Source of the DNA: an uncultured Clostridium sp.
GTDB lineage: Bacteria; Bacillota; Clostridia; Clostridiales; Clostridiaceae
Assembly: GCA_900548455.1 (NCBI GenBank)
Contig: URKQ01000004.1
Location: 122,481 to 186,480 of the forward strand
Reading direction: 5' to 3'
DNA: 64,000 nt
Of this stretch, positions 51,024-59,453 are shown one piece after another. Positions within the stretch are counted from its first letter, which is position 1. Every line of letters begins with the position of its first letter. The notes under the pieces were generated by a model. The model was not told the origin of the DNA. It did no database searches and saw only the letters and a program-made list of their open reading frames with translations. Position numbers and translations under genes: made by a program.

Positions 51024-51125
51024 AGGAGGTTATAATTATGAGATTGTGCATTGTTTTAACTCCATGCAAAGTCAAATAGGTAGAGATTGCATGGAGTAAT
51101 TACTATGGAGTATTTGACTTTGCAT
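51024..51125 (+). promoter_or_regulatory. Leader-peptide attenuator of the MFS pump gene
   Basis: AAGGAGG (51024-51030) serves the 13-codon leader ORF. The leader's 3' half can pair in two exclusive ways. Stem A joins 51059-51069 (ACTCCATGCAA) with 51087-51097. Stem B joins 51064-51078 (ATGCAAAGTCAAATA) with 51111-51125. Both are perfect. A third block, ATGGAGT at 51105-51111, can replace the stem A partner. A ribosome paused in the leader would mask the shared strand and change the fold ahead of the pump gene. Confidence 0.75.
51038..51079 (+). CDS. 13-codon leader peptide of the MFS pump
   Basis: Reads MRLCIVLTPCKVK then TAG. ATG 51038 is 7 bases after a full AAGGAGG, the strongest Shine-Dalgarno in the neighbourhood. 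The last eight codons form the shared arm of two alternative stems. The design matches leader peptides of inducible antibiotic-resistance genes, where a drug-stalled ribosome relieves attenuation. Confidence 0.6.
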   Translation: MRLCIVLTPCKVK

Positions 51126-51159
51126 TTAACCCGAAATTAAGGTAAGGGAGCGAAGTTAA

Positions 51160-52455
51160 ATGAAGAAATATTTTAGTAAAAATAAAGAACTAACTAATTT
51201 TTATATATTTTTATTGGGACAGTTTGTTTCTCAATTTGGAAGTAAATTAACAGGTTATGGGTTAGTGCTATGGGCATATAGTGAGACAGGATCAGTATTG
51301 ACAACTTCACTTTTAGCAGTATGTTATCAAATACCTGAGATATTTTTAAATTTTATAGCAGGAAGTATTAGCGATAAGTGGAATAAGAAGAAGATAATGT
51401 TGGTGGCTGATGGAGTGGCAGCTCTAGGTTCATTTTGTATTTTGATGTTAATTATAAATAATAGTTTAAGAATAGGTTACGTATATGGGATAAATGTACT
51501 GTTAGGTATTATGGACGCATTTCAAAGTCCAGCAGCAGAAGTTACGGAATCTATTATTGTATCAAAAGAAAATTATATGAGGACTAGTGGTATGCGATCC
51601 TTTTGTAATTCCTTTATAGGGATATTTGCACCTATTGTATCTACAGCATTTTATTGTTTTTTTGGATTAAAAATATTAGTATGCATTGATCTTATTACAT
51701 TTGCTTTTGCAGTAATAACTTTGGTCAAAGTGGTGAAAATCCCTGATACCTATGAAGAAAATGCGGAAGATGAAGCATTATGGATAAAATGTAAATTTGG
51801 CATAAAATATCTGTTTAAACAAAAGGATATTTTAAGTTTAATTGCATTTATGGCCTTTGTAAATTTTATTGCTGCTATGTATAGTGCAACTCTTTCTCCT
51901 ATGGTTTTATCTAGGGGAGGAAATAATAAGTTTCAATTAGGGATTGTTACTAGTACTATTGGAGTTGCAGGACTTATTGGCAGTGTTCTAGTGACTAATA
52001 TGAAACCAAGAGGTAAGAAGATTTCACTATGTTTAAATATTATGTCCTTTTCATTTTTGATTTGTAATAGTCTTCTTGGAATAGGTAGAAGTTATTATGT
52101 TTGGACATTAGCAGTATTTATGGGCAATGTACTAATACCTTTTTTAGTAGCAAATGTGGATTATATCATGAGAACAAAAGTTCCAATAAATATGCAAGGG
52201 CGTGTTTTTTCAGCTAGAAACACTTTGCAATATGCTTGTATTCCAATAGGATATGTATTTGGAGGAGCTTTGAATGATTATGTATTTGAGCCCTTTATGA
52301 GCAAGGTAACACCTCTACAAAGTTTCTTTTCCAAAATTGTAGGAAGTGGACAAGGTAGTGGTATGGCTTTGTTTTATATCGTACTTGGTATTGGCGGGTT
52401 TGTGGGTTGTTGTTTATTTAGAAAAAATAAGAATATGAAAAGTTTAGACTTATAA
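51160..52455 (+). CDS. MFS exporter, macrolide-efflux (Mef)-like
   Basis: 431 residues from ATG 51160 behind AAGGGAGCG. About twelve hydrophobic segments; FLLGQFVSQFGSKLTGYGLVLWAY opening split over residues 16-40 and the loop GSISDKWNKKKIML near 67 (MFS motif) match Mef-type pumps. The central loop has DEALWIKCKFGIKYLFKQKDI, also a Mef-family wording. It is preceded by a leader-peptide attenuator, a strong sign of antibiotic-inducible expression, probably by a translation inhibitor. Paralogous to the pump at 7951. Confidence 0.8.
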   Translation: MKKYFSKNKELTNFYIFLLGQFVSQFGSKLTGYGLVLWAYSETGSVLTTSLLAVCYQIPEIFLNFIAGSISDKWNKKKIMLVADGVAALGSFCILMLIINNSLRIGYVYGINVLLGIMDAFQSPAAEVTESIIVSKENYMRTSGMRSFCNSFIGIFAPIVSTAFYCFFGLKILVCIDLITFAFAVITLVKVVKIPDTYEENAEDEALWIKCKFGIKYLFKQKDILSLIAFMAFVNFIAAMYSATLSPMVLSRGGNNKFQLGIVTSTIGVAGLIGSVLVTNMKPRGKKISLCLNIMSFSFLICNSLLGIGRSYYVWTLAVFMGNVLIPFLVANVDYIMRTKVPINMQGRVFSARNTLQYACIPIGYVFGGALNDYVFEPFMSKVTPLQSFFSKIVGSGQGSGMALFYIVLGIGGFVGCCLFRKNKNMKSLDL

Positions 52456-52466
52456 TATTGTTAATA

Positions 52467-52513
52467 AAAAATAAAGTAAGACACTGATTTTGTGCCTTGC
52501 TTTATTTTTTTAC
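52467..52513 (+). terminator. Terminator of the MFS gene
   Basis: AATAAAGTAAGACAC pairs with the complement GTGCCTTGCTTTATT (two mismatches or wobbles), followed by seven T. Confidence 0.75.
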
Positions 52514-52546
52514 TATAAAGTTAAAAAAATAATCCAATGTAATATA

Positions 52547-52595
52547 TTGACTTTTATAAATTTTAGTTATATAGTTAGTTACATAAGTAATTAAC
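52547..52595 (+). promoter_or_regulatory. Promoter and GntR/YtrA operator
   Basis: TTGACT (52547-52552), 17 bases, TATAGT (52570-52575). A 22-bp dyad, GTTAGTTAC and GTAATTAAC with four bases between them (52574-52595, one mismatch), overlaps the -10 and the start point. This is the position expected for a repressor, most simply the GntR protein encoded 52 bases downstream. Confidence 0.75.
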
Positions 52596-52646
52596 CAATT
52601 ATGTATTGAATACGTACGAGGCCATAATTTAAGGAGGTGAAAAATT

Positions 52647-53012
52647 ATGGATATTGATTTTACAAGGGATATACCTATATACATTCAAATTGCTCAAAGT
52701 ATAGAAGATAATATTTTAAGGAACGTTTTTAAAGAAGAAGAAATGATACCATCAACTACAGAAATTTCATTAAAGTTTAAAATTAATCCAGCTACTGTTG
52801 GAAAGGGGGTTAATCTTTTGGTGGATGAAGGAATTATTTATAAAAAGAGAGGGATAGGTATGTTTGTTTCATCAGGTAGTAAGGAAATCCTTATGAGCAG
52901 GCGAAAAGAACTATTTTATAATGATTACATTATAAAATTGATTGAAGAAGCTAAGAAGATAAACATAACAAAGGATGATGTTGTAAAGATGATACAGGGG
53001 GAGGGAAAATAA
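52647..53012 (+). CDS. GntR-family regulator, YtrA subfamily
   Basis: 121 residues from ATG 52647 behind AAGGAGGTG. Winged helix at 10-75: IYIQIAQSIEDNIL, MIPSTTEISLKFKINPATVGKGV and LVDEGIIYKKRGIGMFV. The short C-terminal tail (about 45 residues) instead of a large ligand domain is the YtrA type. These repress ABC-transporter operons that respond to cell-wall antibiotics. First gene of a three-gene operon (1 base to the ATPase gene), with a matching operator upstream. Confidence 0.9.
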   Translation: MDIDFTRDIPIYIQIAQSIEDNILRNVFKEEEMIPSTTEISLKFKINPATVGKGVNLLVDEGIIYKKRGIGMFVSSGSKEILMSRRKELFYNDYIIKLIEEAKKINITKDDVVKMIQGEGK

Positions 53013-53013
53013 G

Positions 53014-53886
53014 GTGGCGATAATTAAGGTTAAAAATGTTAGCAAAAATTATGGGGAAAAGAAGGTTTTAGACGATATTAGTATTGAGTTTGAAGAGAAT
53101 AAAATATATGGTCTTTTAGGTAGAAATGGTGCGGGTAAGACAACGCTTTTAAATTTGATTACTGACAGAATAAGTTTAGATGTTGGAAAAATAACTATAG
53201 ATGATGAAGGTATATATGAAAATGATGTGGCACTGGAGAAGGTGTACTATATGACGGAGAAAAATCTTTATCCTGATGATTATAAAATTAAAGATGTATT
53301 TAAATGGACAAAGGTATTTTATCAAAATTTCGATAATGAATATGCACTCCAGCTATCAAGAAAGTTTGATATAGATATTAATAAAAAAATAAAGAATCTA
53401 TCTACTGGATATAACACAGTGTGTAAAATTATAACAACACTTGCCTCTGGTGCGGAAATATTGATATTTGATGAACCTGTTCTTGGACTTGATGCTAATC
53501 ATAGAGAGATATTCTATAAAGAACTTATGAAAAATTATATAGAACAGCCTAAGACAATTATTTTATCTACTCATATAATCGAAGAAGTTTCTAACTTATT
53601 AGAAAAAGTTATTATTATAAAAAACAGCAAGATAATCACAAGTGATAATTGTGATGAACTATTAGAAAAATCATATACGGTATCAGGGTTAAGTCAAAAT
53701 GTAGATAAATTTATTAAATCAAAGAAAGCAGTAAATAGTGAAGAAATAGCGGCATTTAAAGAAGTTACCATTCTTGGTAAGTTAAATAGTGAAGATAAAA
53801 TTTTAGCTGATCAATTAGAGCTTAAATTTTCTAAGGTTCAGCTTCAAAAATTATTTATATACTTAACAGAAAAGGAGGGTGCTTAA
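53014..53886 (+). CDS. ABC transporter ATP-binding protein (YtrB-like)
   Basis: 290 residues from GTG 53014. Walker A GRNGAGKTT near residue 35, signature LSTGYNTV near 128 (T instead of the second G of LSGG), Walker B ILIFDEPVLGLD near 150 and the His of STHIIEE. The LSTGY form is usual in YtrB-type ATPases linked to GntR regulators. It overlaps the following permease frame's start region and is adjacent to the regulator, so regulator, ATPase and permease form one operon. Confidence 0.88.
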   Translation: MAIIKVKNVSKNYGEKKVLDDISIEFEENKIYGLLGRNGAGKTTLLNLITDRISLDVGKITIDDEGIYENDVALEKVYYMTEKNLYPDDYKIKDVFKWTKVFYQNFDNEYALQLSRKFDIDINKKIKNLSTGYNTVCKIITTLASGAEILIFDEPVLGLDANHREIFYKELMKNYIEQPKTIILSTHIIEEVSNLLEKVIIIKNSKIITSDNCDELLEKSYTVSGLSQNVDKFIKSKKAVNSEEIAAFKEVTILGKLNSEDKILADQLELKFSKVQLQKLFIYLTEKEGA

Positions 53887-53887
53887 G

Positions 53888-54625
53888 ATGAAGAGTTTAA
53901 AGATTGCAAGAATGAATATAGAAGAAATGATTAAACCTACAGTGATTTTTTATACTATAATTATATCAATAATAATTATAGTAACAATATTAAGGAAGTC
54001 ACTAACAACACATATAGGGGTACCTGAAGTAGATATGATAACAACAATTTTTTTATTTGTATGTGGATTAAACTCTTTTAAATCTGATTTTTATTTTGCA
54101 AAAGCAAATAATGTATCTAGAAATAACTTTATAGTAGGAATAATATTTTCCGTATTTCCAATAGTTTTTACAACTTCTATTTTAGATTTAATTATTAATA
54201 GAATTACAAATTTATTTACAGCCATGCCTTCTTCATATGATTTCTTTTTTGATTTTAGCGGAGGCATGAATTGGATTCAAAGTAACACTTTAGAGGTACT
54301 ATTTTATACATTCTTCATACATTTTTTGGTAGGAGTAGCGCTTTATTTAGCAGGAGTAGTAATTAGAATGATTTACTATAGATCAAATAAAGCTATGAAG
54401 ATAATTTTATCTGTAATGCCTATAGCAATAATAGTTGGTTACTCTAAATTATGGCATATAAATGGAGTAGCCGCCCAAAAATTAGAACACTTCTTATTTT
54501 CTTCTTTAGGATTGGAACCATCAAATAAATATTGTACTATAGTAACTTTTATGGTAATAAGCATAGTTTTATCAATAGTTTCACTTTTATTAATAAGAAA
54601 AGTTACAATTAAAGAAAATAATTAA
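53888..54625 (+). CDS. ABC-2-type permease of the GntR-regulated exporter
   Basis: 245 residues from ATG 53888, 8 bases after AAGGAGGG; a GTG at 53879 overlaps that site and is rejected. About six hydrophobic segments and the loop NSFKSDFYFAKANNVSRNNFIVG, typical of small permeases in GntR-ABC operons. Predicted to export or sense a cell-envelope-active compound with the preceding ATPase. Terminates in a bidirectional hairpin shared with the Bce operon. Confidence 0.75.
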   Translation: MKSLKIARMNIEEMIKPTVIFYTIIISIIIIVTILRKSLTTHIGVPEVDMITTIFLFVCGLNSFKSDFYFAKANNVSRNNFIVGIIFSVFPIVFTTSILDLIINRITNLFTAMPSSYDFFFDFSGGMNWIQSNTLEVLFYTFFIHFLVGVALYLAGVVIRMIYYRSNKAMKIILSVMPIAIIVGYSKLWHINGVAAQKLEHFLFSSLGLEPSNKYCTIVTFMVISIVLSIVSLLLIRKVTIKENN

Positions 54626-54629
54626 AAGT

Positions 54630-54665
54630 AAAAGGATATTAACTTAATTGCTAATATCCTTTTAC
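54630..54665. terminator. Bidirectional terminator between YtrA-type and Bce-type operons
   Basis: Stem AAAAGGATATTA with its complement TAATATCCTTTT; it covers the stop region of the minus-strand kinase gene. Confidence 0.8.
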
Positions 54666-55708
54666 TTCTCCATTATAGGAAATTTGAAGACAATTTTGAG
54701 GCCTTGGCTATTTTCACTTTTAGCAGTTATATCAATTCCTAATTTATGGCACAGAGATTTACATATATAAAGCCCCATACCTGTGGACTTTCCGTTCATT
54801 CTTCCATTTGTACCCACGAAACCTTTATCAAATATAAATGGTAATTGAGATTTTTGTACTCCTGGACCATTATCAGAAATGGATAAGATAATTTTATTAT
54901 TTTTAACGTTAGATGATAATATTATTTTTTTAAAGCTTTTACTGTCACTATAAACATTGCTATTAATATTAGAATACTTTATTGAATTATCTAGGATTTG
55001 ACCTAGGATAAATGTGAAACATTTCTTATCAGTTAAAACTATTTCTTCCATAGGTAAAAACTCTATGGAAAAGTTTGATTCTAGTAGAAGCTCTGCTTTG
55101 CTTTTTATTACTTCTTTACATAAGGATTCTAAAGAGTATTTTTTATATATAAAATCTTTATGACTTTCTTGAGTTTTAGAATAATATAAAACCTGTTCGA
55201 TTTCTTTTTCCATAAGTCTTTCAGATTTTAACAGTTTTTCTTTAACTTCAGGAGAGATAGAATCTACATTGTTATCTAAAACTAGTTGCATTAATGCTAA
55301 TGGAGTTTTTATCTCATGAACCCATGTTTCAATATACTCACTATAGTTAATATTAGATTCTTCTAATTTTTTGTTTTTCAATTTTTCATCATGTGCAATT
55401 TTTACAAGGGTTTCAACGATATCCTTAGATAATTTATCTGGAGCATTACATATTAGTTCGTTTAATAAGTCATCTTGATTAGGTTGTGATAAATAAGCCT
55501 TTAAAATATAATCAAACTTCTTTTCTTTCATATATGTAATTTCTATTGGCACCATGATAGAAATAAAGGCAAAAATAATTGTAAGAGGTAGAATAGCATT
55601 AAAATTTTTAGGGTAAGCTATCCAGCCTAATATACAAAACATAAAAGTTAATATAATTATAGAGATTATAAAGTCTTTTTTTGATTTAATAATATCAATT
55701 CTTTTCAT
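54662..55708 (-). CDS. BceS-like intramembrane-sensing histidine kinase
   Basis: 348 residues from the ATG at 55708, 7 bases after GAGGAG. Two membrane segments at about 14-32 and 39-58 with almost no loop between them, the mark of BceS-type kinases that sense through their ABC partner. H-box WVHEIKTPLALM near 125, N-box LGQILDNSIKYSN near 240, G-boxes DNGPGV and GMGLYICKSL. It overlaps the response-regulator gene. Last gene of the ATPase-permease-regulator-kinase operon. Confidence 0.88.
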   Translation of the reverse strand: MKRIDIIKSKKDFIISIIILTFMFCILGWIAYPKNFNAILPLTIIFAFISIMVPIEITYMKEKKFDYILKAYLSQPNQDDLLNELICNAPDKLSKDIVETLVKIAHDEKLKNKKLEESNINYSEYIETWVHEIKTPLALMQLVLDNNVDSISPEVKEKLLKSERLMEKEIEQVLYYSKTQESHKDFIYKKYSLESLCKEVIKSKAELLLESNFSIEFLPMEEIVLTDKKCFTFILGQILDNSIKYSNINSNVYSDSKSFKKIILSSNVKNNKIILSISDNGPGVQKSQLPFIFDKGFVGTNGRMNGKSTGMGLYICKSLCHKLGIDITAKSENSQGLKIVFKFPIMEK

Positions 55709-56384
55709 TGTGATACTCCTCAAGCATATATCCAGTTCCTCTTATTGTTTTTATAACATTGTTTAAATTTAAATCGCATAATCGTTGCCTAAGCCTAGTA
55801 ATATTTACATTAAGGGTATTTGGATCAATAAATTCTTCAGAGTCCCATAAGGCTAAGCATAAATCCTTTTTAGTAACTATTTTACCTTGTTTTTCGGCAA
55901 GGGAACATAAAATTCTTCCTTCGTTAGAAGGAAGAAGTATAGATTTTTCATCTATAGTAATTGTAAAGATATCTGTATCAATAATAAACCATCCACAATT
56001 TACAATACTTTTTTTTGTGGAATTCCTACGTAGAAGAGCTCTAATTCTAGCTAGTAGAACTTCTTTTCTAAAAGGTTTTGGAACAAAATCATCAGCTCCA
56101 AGGTCAAGGGTTAATATCTCATCTTCAATTGTATCCCTTGAGGTTAGAACTAAAATAGGAATGTCAGAGTATTTTTTTATATCTTTACATACCTGAAAAC
56201 CACTTTCATAGGGAAGATTTAAATCTAAAATCAATAAATCTGGACTCACATTTCTAACCTGAGTGCTTAAATTTTGAAAGTCTATTGTAGTTTTGCATAT
56301 ATATCCACTTTCGGATAGTAGTTTAATGAGTTCTTGTCGTACCATTTCTTGATCTTCAATTATATAAATAGTTTCCTTAAAGAT
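55695..56384 (-). CDS. BceR-like OmpR-family response regulator, non-standard start
   Basis: Receiver domain with phospho-acceptor Asp in LLILDLNLP and Lys in VPKPF, then an OmpR winged helix (IVTKKDLCLALW, NVNITRLRQRL, IRGTGYML). The first ATG (56345) would remove the first beta strand and the acidic pair of IYIIEDQEM, which every active receiver needs. The frame is open further up without ATG, GTG or TTG. An ATC at 56384 lies 6 bases after AGGGGGAG and gives 229 residues, the normal length. I therefore annotate from ATC; ATT at 56390 is the other option. Confidence 0.8.
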   Translation of the reverse strand: MFKETIYIIEDQEMVRQELIKLLSESGYICKTTIDFQNLSTQVRNVSPDLLILDLNLPYESGFQVCKDIKKYSDIPILVLTSRDTIEDEILTLDLGADDFVPKPFRKEVLLARIRALLRRNSTKKSIVNCGWFIIDTDIFTITIDEKSILLPSNEGRILCSLAEKQGKIVTKKDLCLALWDSEEFIDPNTLNVNITRLRQRLCDLNLNNVIKTIRGTGYMLEEYHNEKN

Positions 56385-56406
56385 AAAAATCTCCCCCTAT
56401 CATATC

Positions 56407-58437
56407 TTACAAAAGTCTTTGTTTTAATGAATCAATAATCTTATCTGCAGATTTTCTTACGGATAAATAATAAAGTCCATAAATCAAAAGTAGAATTATT
56501 GCTGTAAATATAGTTTGTATTAATATATATTTTATGTCAAACCCACGAGAACTTACAACATCTGAAAGACATTTAATTGCTACTGAGCTACTTATAATAG
56601 CCTGGAATAAAGGTAAAATGAAAAATAAAGCAATTTGTTTATGAATTGATTTTTTCATTTGAATTTCAGAAGCACCAACGTCAGTTAGGGTTTGATATCG
56701 AATCTTATTGTCTCTAATTTCAGTAATGAACTGAAGAGCAAGGACAGTACCCGTTATAATAAGAAAAATAATGCCCATATATATTAAAGTATAGCTGCTA
56801 GAAATTGTCATGAAAAGTTGTCTGCTATAGCTTTCTAAAGAAGTCTTAGGGCTTAATCCAAGGCTCATAAAGTAATCTCTCAAGTATTGAGTGGGACCTA
56901 CTTTCCCATCTTCCTTAACTAAATCTTTTGGCAATGTAAAGTTTAAATAAGAATCTATATTGTTATTATCGACTAATTTATCATAATCTTCATCATTCAT
57001 GATAAGTCCTAAGGATATAGTTATCATAGTATCTGTTACAAAGTTTGTATCATTAACTTCACCAACTAATTTATAGGGTTCATTATCAATTTTAATTTCA
57101 GTATTCATTTTTAAAGCTTTATCTAATAAATCTTTGCTATAAGAAAAGTTAGGGTCATTATATATCCCTATTTCGCCTGGTTTAAGATTCAATTGTTTTT
57201 TTCCGGCTAAAGCTAAAACTTTATCATAGGAGGAACTTTTTATAATATAGTCAGACCAAGTTAAATTTTGATTTTCATTAGGGTTTGTAGAAGTGATTTT
57301 ATAAAGTTCACTTAAATCAAAATTATGGTTTTTATCATGGGACCTACCAACTTCAGTTAATATAACGTTATCTACATAAGGAGATACTTCGCTAGATTTC
57401 AATAGATTATCGAGGTCAATATCACTGTAATCATTATATTGTAAAGTAAAGTCAAATACGTTTACGTTATTTTTATTTTTTGCTTCATTACTTAAAGCAA
57501 CAGAACATCCATTAGATATCATTGTTATAGATAAAAATAGTAGTAGTGAAATAAAACCCATACCTATGAAACGACCTGCCACTTGTTCATGAATTTGTCT
57601 TAAAGTAAAGGCATTTAAACCACTATAATATTTACTTTTATTTCTTCGACCTAGTGATCCTACTAAATTAGTTAAACCATAAAATACAGCCATAGTTCCA
57701 TAAAAACCAAGAAGTACACTAATTATTAGTTTTTCAATTGAAATATATATAAGTCCATATTTTATAACTGTAAAGTAGGCTATAGCTAGAGCAATAGCAC
57801 CGGATAGAAGTACCAAAATACATAAAGTTAAGTTTTTTTCTTTAGCTTTTTTCTTTTTTATATTTTCATATAAAAGAGCAGCAAGTTCTAGCCTGTATAT
57901 AAATAAAGATTGAATGAAGATAGCTATAAGTTGAATTATCATAAATCCTACAGTTGTCATTAAAATTGCTTTTGGTGAAATCATAAATTTATGTCCAATA
58001 ATATCAACTGCAAAAATTTTAGCTGATAATAAAGAAATAAAGTCTGATAGGATTATACCAATAATTAATCCAGTGAGAAGGGCAAAGATACTTGTAATCA
58101 TACCTTCAAGGATAAGCAAGGAGAAAACTTTACTTTGCTTCATTCCCATCATCATATATACGCCCATTTCCTTACGTCTTCTCTTTATTAGAAATTTATT
58201 TGCAAAAACAATTAAGAAAAACATAAGAATAAGACATGCTATAAAAATTATCTGGATATAAATAAGTAGCTTATTTACTGCAGTAGATTCAAAAACTTTA
58301 AGAAAGGTTATTACATCTTGAGAATCTATAGCTAGTACAACATAGAAGGATGCAGCCGCTATAACTAATGTAATAAAATATATTAGATATTGACTAATAT
58401 TTCGCTTAGCATTTCTAAGAGATATTTTATAAAACAT
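56407..58437 (-). CDS. BceB-like ABC permease (FtsX/MacB type)
   Basis: 676 residues from ATG 58437, behind GGAGGAGG; an ATG at 58455 lies before that site and is rejected. Ten predicted membrane segments in a 1+3+2+1+3 style with a large extracellular domain at about 310-540, the pattern of BceB permeases. KRRKEMGVYMMMGMKQSKVF near 90 is the FtsX-type coupling loop. These transporters sense and remove bacitracin-like or lantibiotic peptides from lipid II intermediates. It overlaps the ATPase gene by 11 bases. Confidence 0.88.
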   Translation of the reverse strand: MFYKISLRNAKRNISQYLIYFITLVIAAASFYVVLAIDSQDVITFLKVFESTAVNKLLIYIQIIFIACLILMFFLIVFANKFLIKRRRKEMGVYMMMGMKQSKVFSLLILEGMITSIFALLTGLIIGIILSDFISLLSAKIFAVDIIGHKFMISPKAILMTTVGFMIIQLIAIFIQSLFIYRLELAALLYENIKKKKAKEKNLTLCILVLLSGAIALAIAYFTVIKYGLIYISIEKLIISVLLGFYGTMAVFYGLTNLVGSLGRRNKSKYYSGLNAFTLRQIHEQVAGRFIGMGFISLLLFLSITMISNGCSVALSNEAKNKNNVNVFDFTLQYNDYSDIDLDNLLKSSEVSPYVDNVILTEVGRSHDKNHNFDLSELYKITSTNPNENQNLTWSDYIIKSSSYDKVLALAGKKQLNLKPGEIGIYNDPNFSYSKDLLDKALKMNTEIKIDNEPYKLVGEVNDTNFVTDTMITISLGLIMNDEDYDKLVDNNNIDSYLNFTLPKDLVKEDGKVGPTQYLRDYFMSLGLSPKTSLESYSRQLFMTISSSYTLIYMGIIFLIITGTVLALQFITEIRDNKIRYQTLTDVGASEIQMKKSIHKQIALFFILPLFQAIISSSVAIKCLSDVVSSRGFDIKYILIQTIFTAIILLLIYGLYYLSVRKSADKIIDSLKQRLL

Positions 58438-59197
58438 TGTTAGAACCTCCTCCAAGGTAAGACATCACTGAAAGAACTCTATCATAAAATTTTGAACGGT
58501 CTTCATCATCTTCTTTTATAAGTTCATGAAAAATTTCACCGTCTTGTATAAAGAGGATTCTAGAGCAGTAACTTGCGGCATTAGCATCATGGGTAACCAT
58601 TAAAAAGGTTTTATTTACTTTCTTATTAATTTCAAACATCATCTCAAGAAGAGTTTTGGCAGATTTTGAATCAAGAGCTCCTGTAGGTTCGTCTGCAAGG
58701 ACGATTGATGGGTCACTTACAAGACAACGGGCAGCCGCAATTCTTTGTTTTTGACCACCGGACATTTCAGAGGGGAATTTACGAAGAATATCTTCAATAT
58801 TAAGTGTCTTCGAAATTTCCTTTATTTTATATTCAATTTCCAGTAGGGAAGTATTATGAATTGATAGAGGTAGAGCTATATTTTCATATCCAGTTAGATT
58901 GTCTAAAAGTTGAAAGTCTTGAAATAAGTATCCAATTTCAGAACCTCTATATTCTGCTAGAGCTTTATTTTTAAGCTTTGATATATCCTTACCTCTAAGA
59001 TTAATTTCTCCAGATGTTGGTTTTAATATTGTTGCAATGCAATTTAACAGTGTTGTTTTACCTGAGCCTGAAGCTCCCATAATTCCAACAAACTCTCCTT
59101 CATAAACATCAAAATTAACATTTCTTAAAGCATAGGTTATACTATCTTTTAATCCATAATTTTTCTTTAGATTTTTTATTTCTAATATCTTTTTCAT
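58427..59197 (-). CDS. BceA-like ABC transporter ATPase
   Basis: 256 residues from ATG 59197 behind GGAGG. Walker A GASGSGKTT near residue 40, Q-loop YLFQDFQLL, signature MSGGQKQR near 143, Walker B IVLADEPTGALD and TH in MVTHDANAA. The wording is that of the MacB/LolD/BceA group. It is the first gene of the four-gene peptide-detoxification operon. Confidence 0.92.
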   Translation of the reverse strand: MKKILEIKNLKKNYGLKDSITYALRNVNFDVYEGEFVGIMGASGSGKTTLLNCIATILKPTSGEINLRGKDISKLKNKALAEYRGSEIGYLFQDFQLLDNLTGYENIALPLSIHNTSLLEIEYKIKEISKTLNIEDILRKFPSEMSGGQKQRIAAARCLVSDPSIVLADEPTGALDSKSAKTLLEMMFEINKKVNKTFLMVTHDANAASYCSRILFIQDGEIFHELIKEDDEDRSKFYDRVLSVMSYLGGGSNNVL

Positions 59198-59260
59198 ATA
59201 TATCCTCCATAAAGTTTCATATTATAAATACATTGTAATAGGAAATCTTGAAAAATGGTA

Positions 59261-59277
59261 CTTACACTTCATGTAAG
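59261..59277. promoter_or_regulatory. BceR-like operator upstream of the Bce operon
   Basis: CTTACA, five bases, TGTAAG: close to the published TnACA-N4-TGTAA box of BceR-type regulators but with one more base in the spacer. It lies 64-80 bases upstream of the ATPase start on the minus strand, a fitting activator position. Confidence 0.5.
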
Positions 59278-59331
59278 GTTTATGAGAAAATTTATAGGAG
59301 TATAAAGATACTATATACTTTTTGTTACGTA

Positions 59332-59403
59332 TATAATGTAAAAGGTAGATGGTCTTTGGGAATACGTGTTTTCTAGCGAAAGTGGTAAAGCCACTTTTTT
59401 TAT
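59332..59403 (+). ncRNA. Possible short transcript or attenuated leader
   Basis: TATAAT at 59332-59337 is followed about 40 bases later by a perfect AAAGTGG / CCACTTT stem and seven T (59379-59403). This would give a terminated RNA of about 60 bases, or an attenuator before the lipoprotein gene. No coding frame with a Shine-Dalgarno lies in it. The -35 is poor. Confidence 0.3.
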
Positions 59404-59453
59404 ATTATAATAGGATAAGGACATAAAAAAGGTGATCTTTAGGGGGAGATTAT

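Noticed and set aside
51059..51125. Inverted repeats considered as IS ends or a plain terminator
   Set aside because: They overlap one another and a leader ORF with a strong SD, and no T-run follows; attenuation explains them better.
55759..56196. 145-codon plus-strand frame opposite the response regulator
   Set aside because: Antisense shadow of a well-conserved regulator gene; no ribosome-binding site and no domain.
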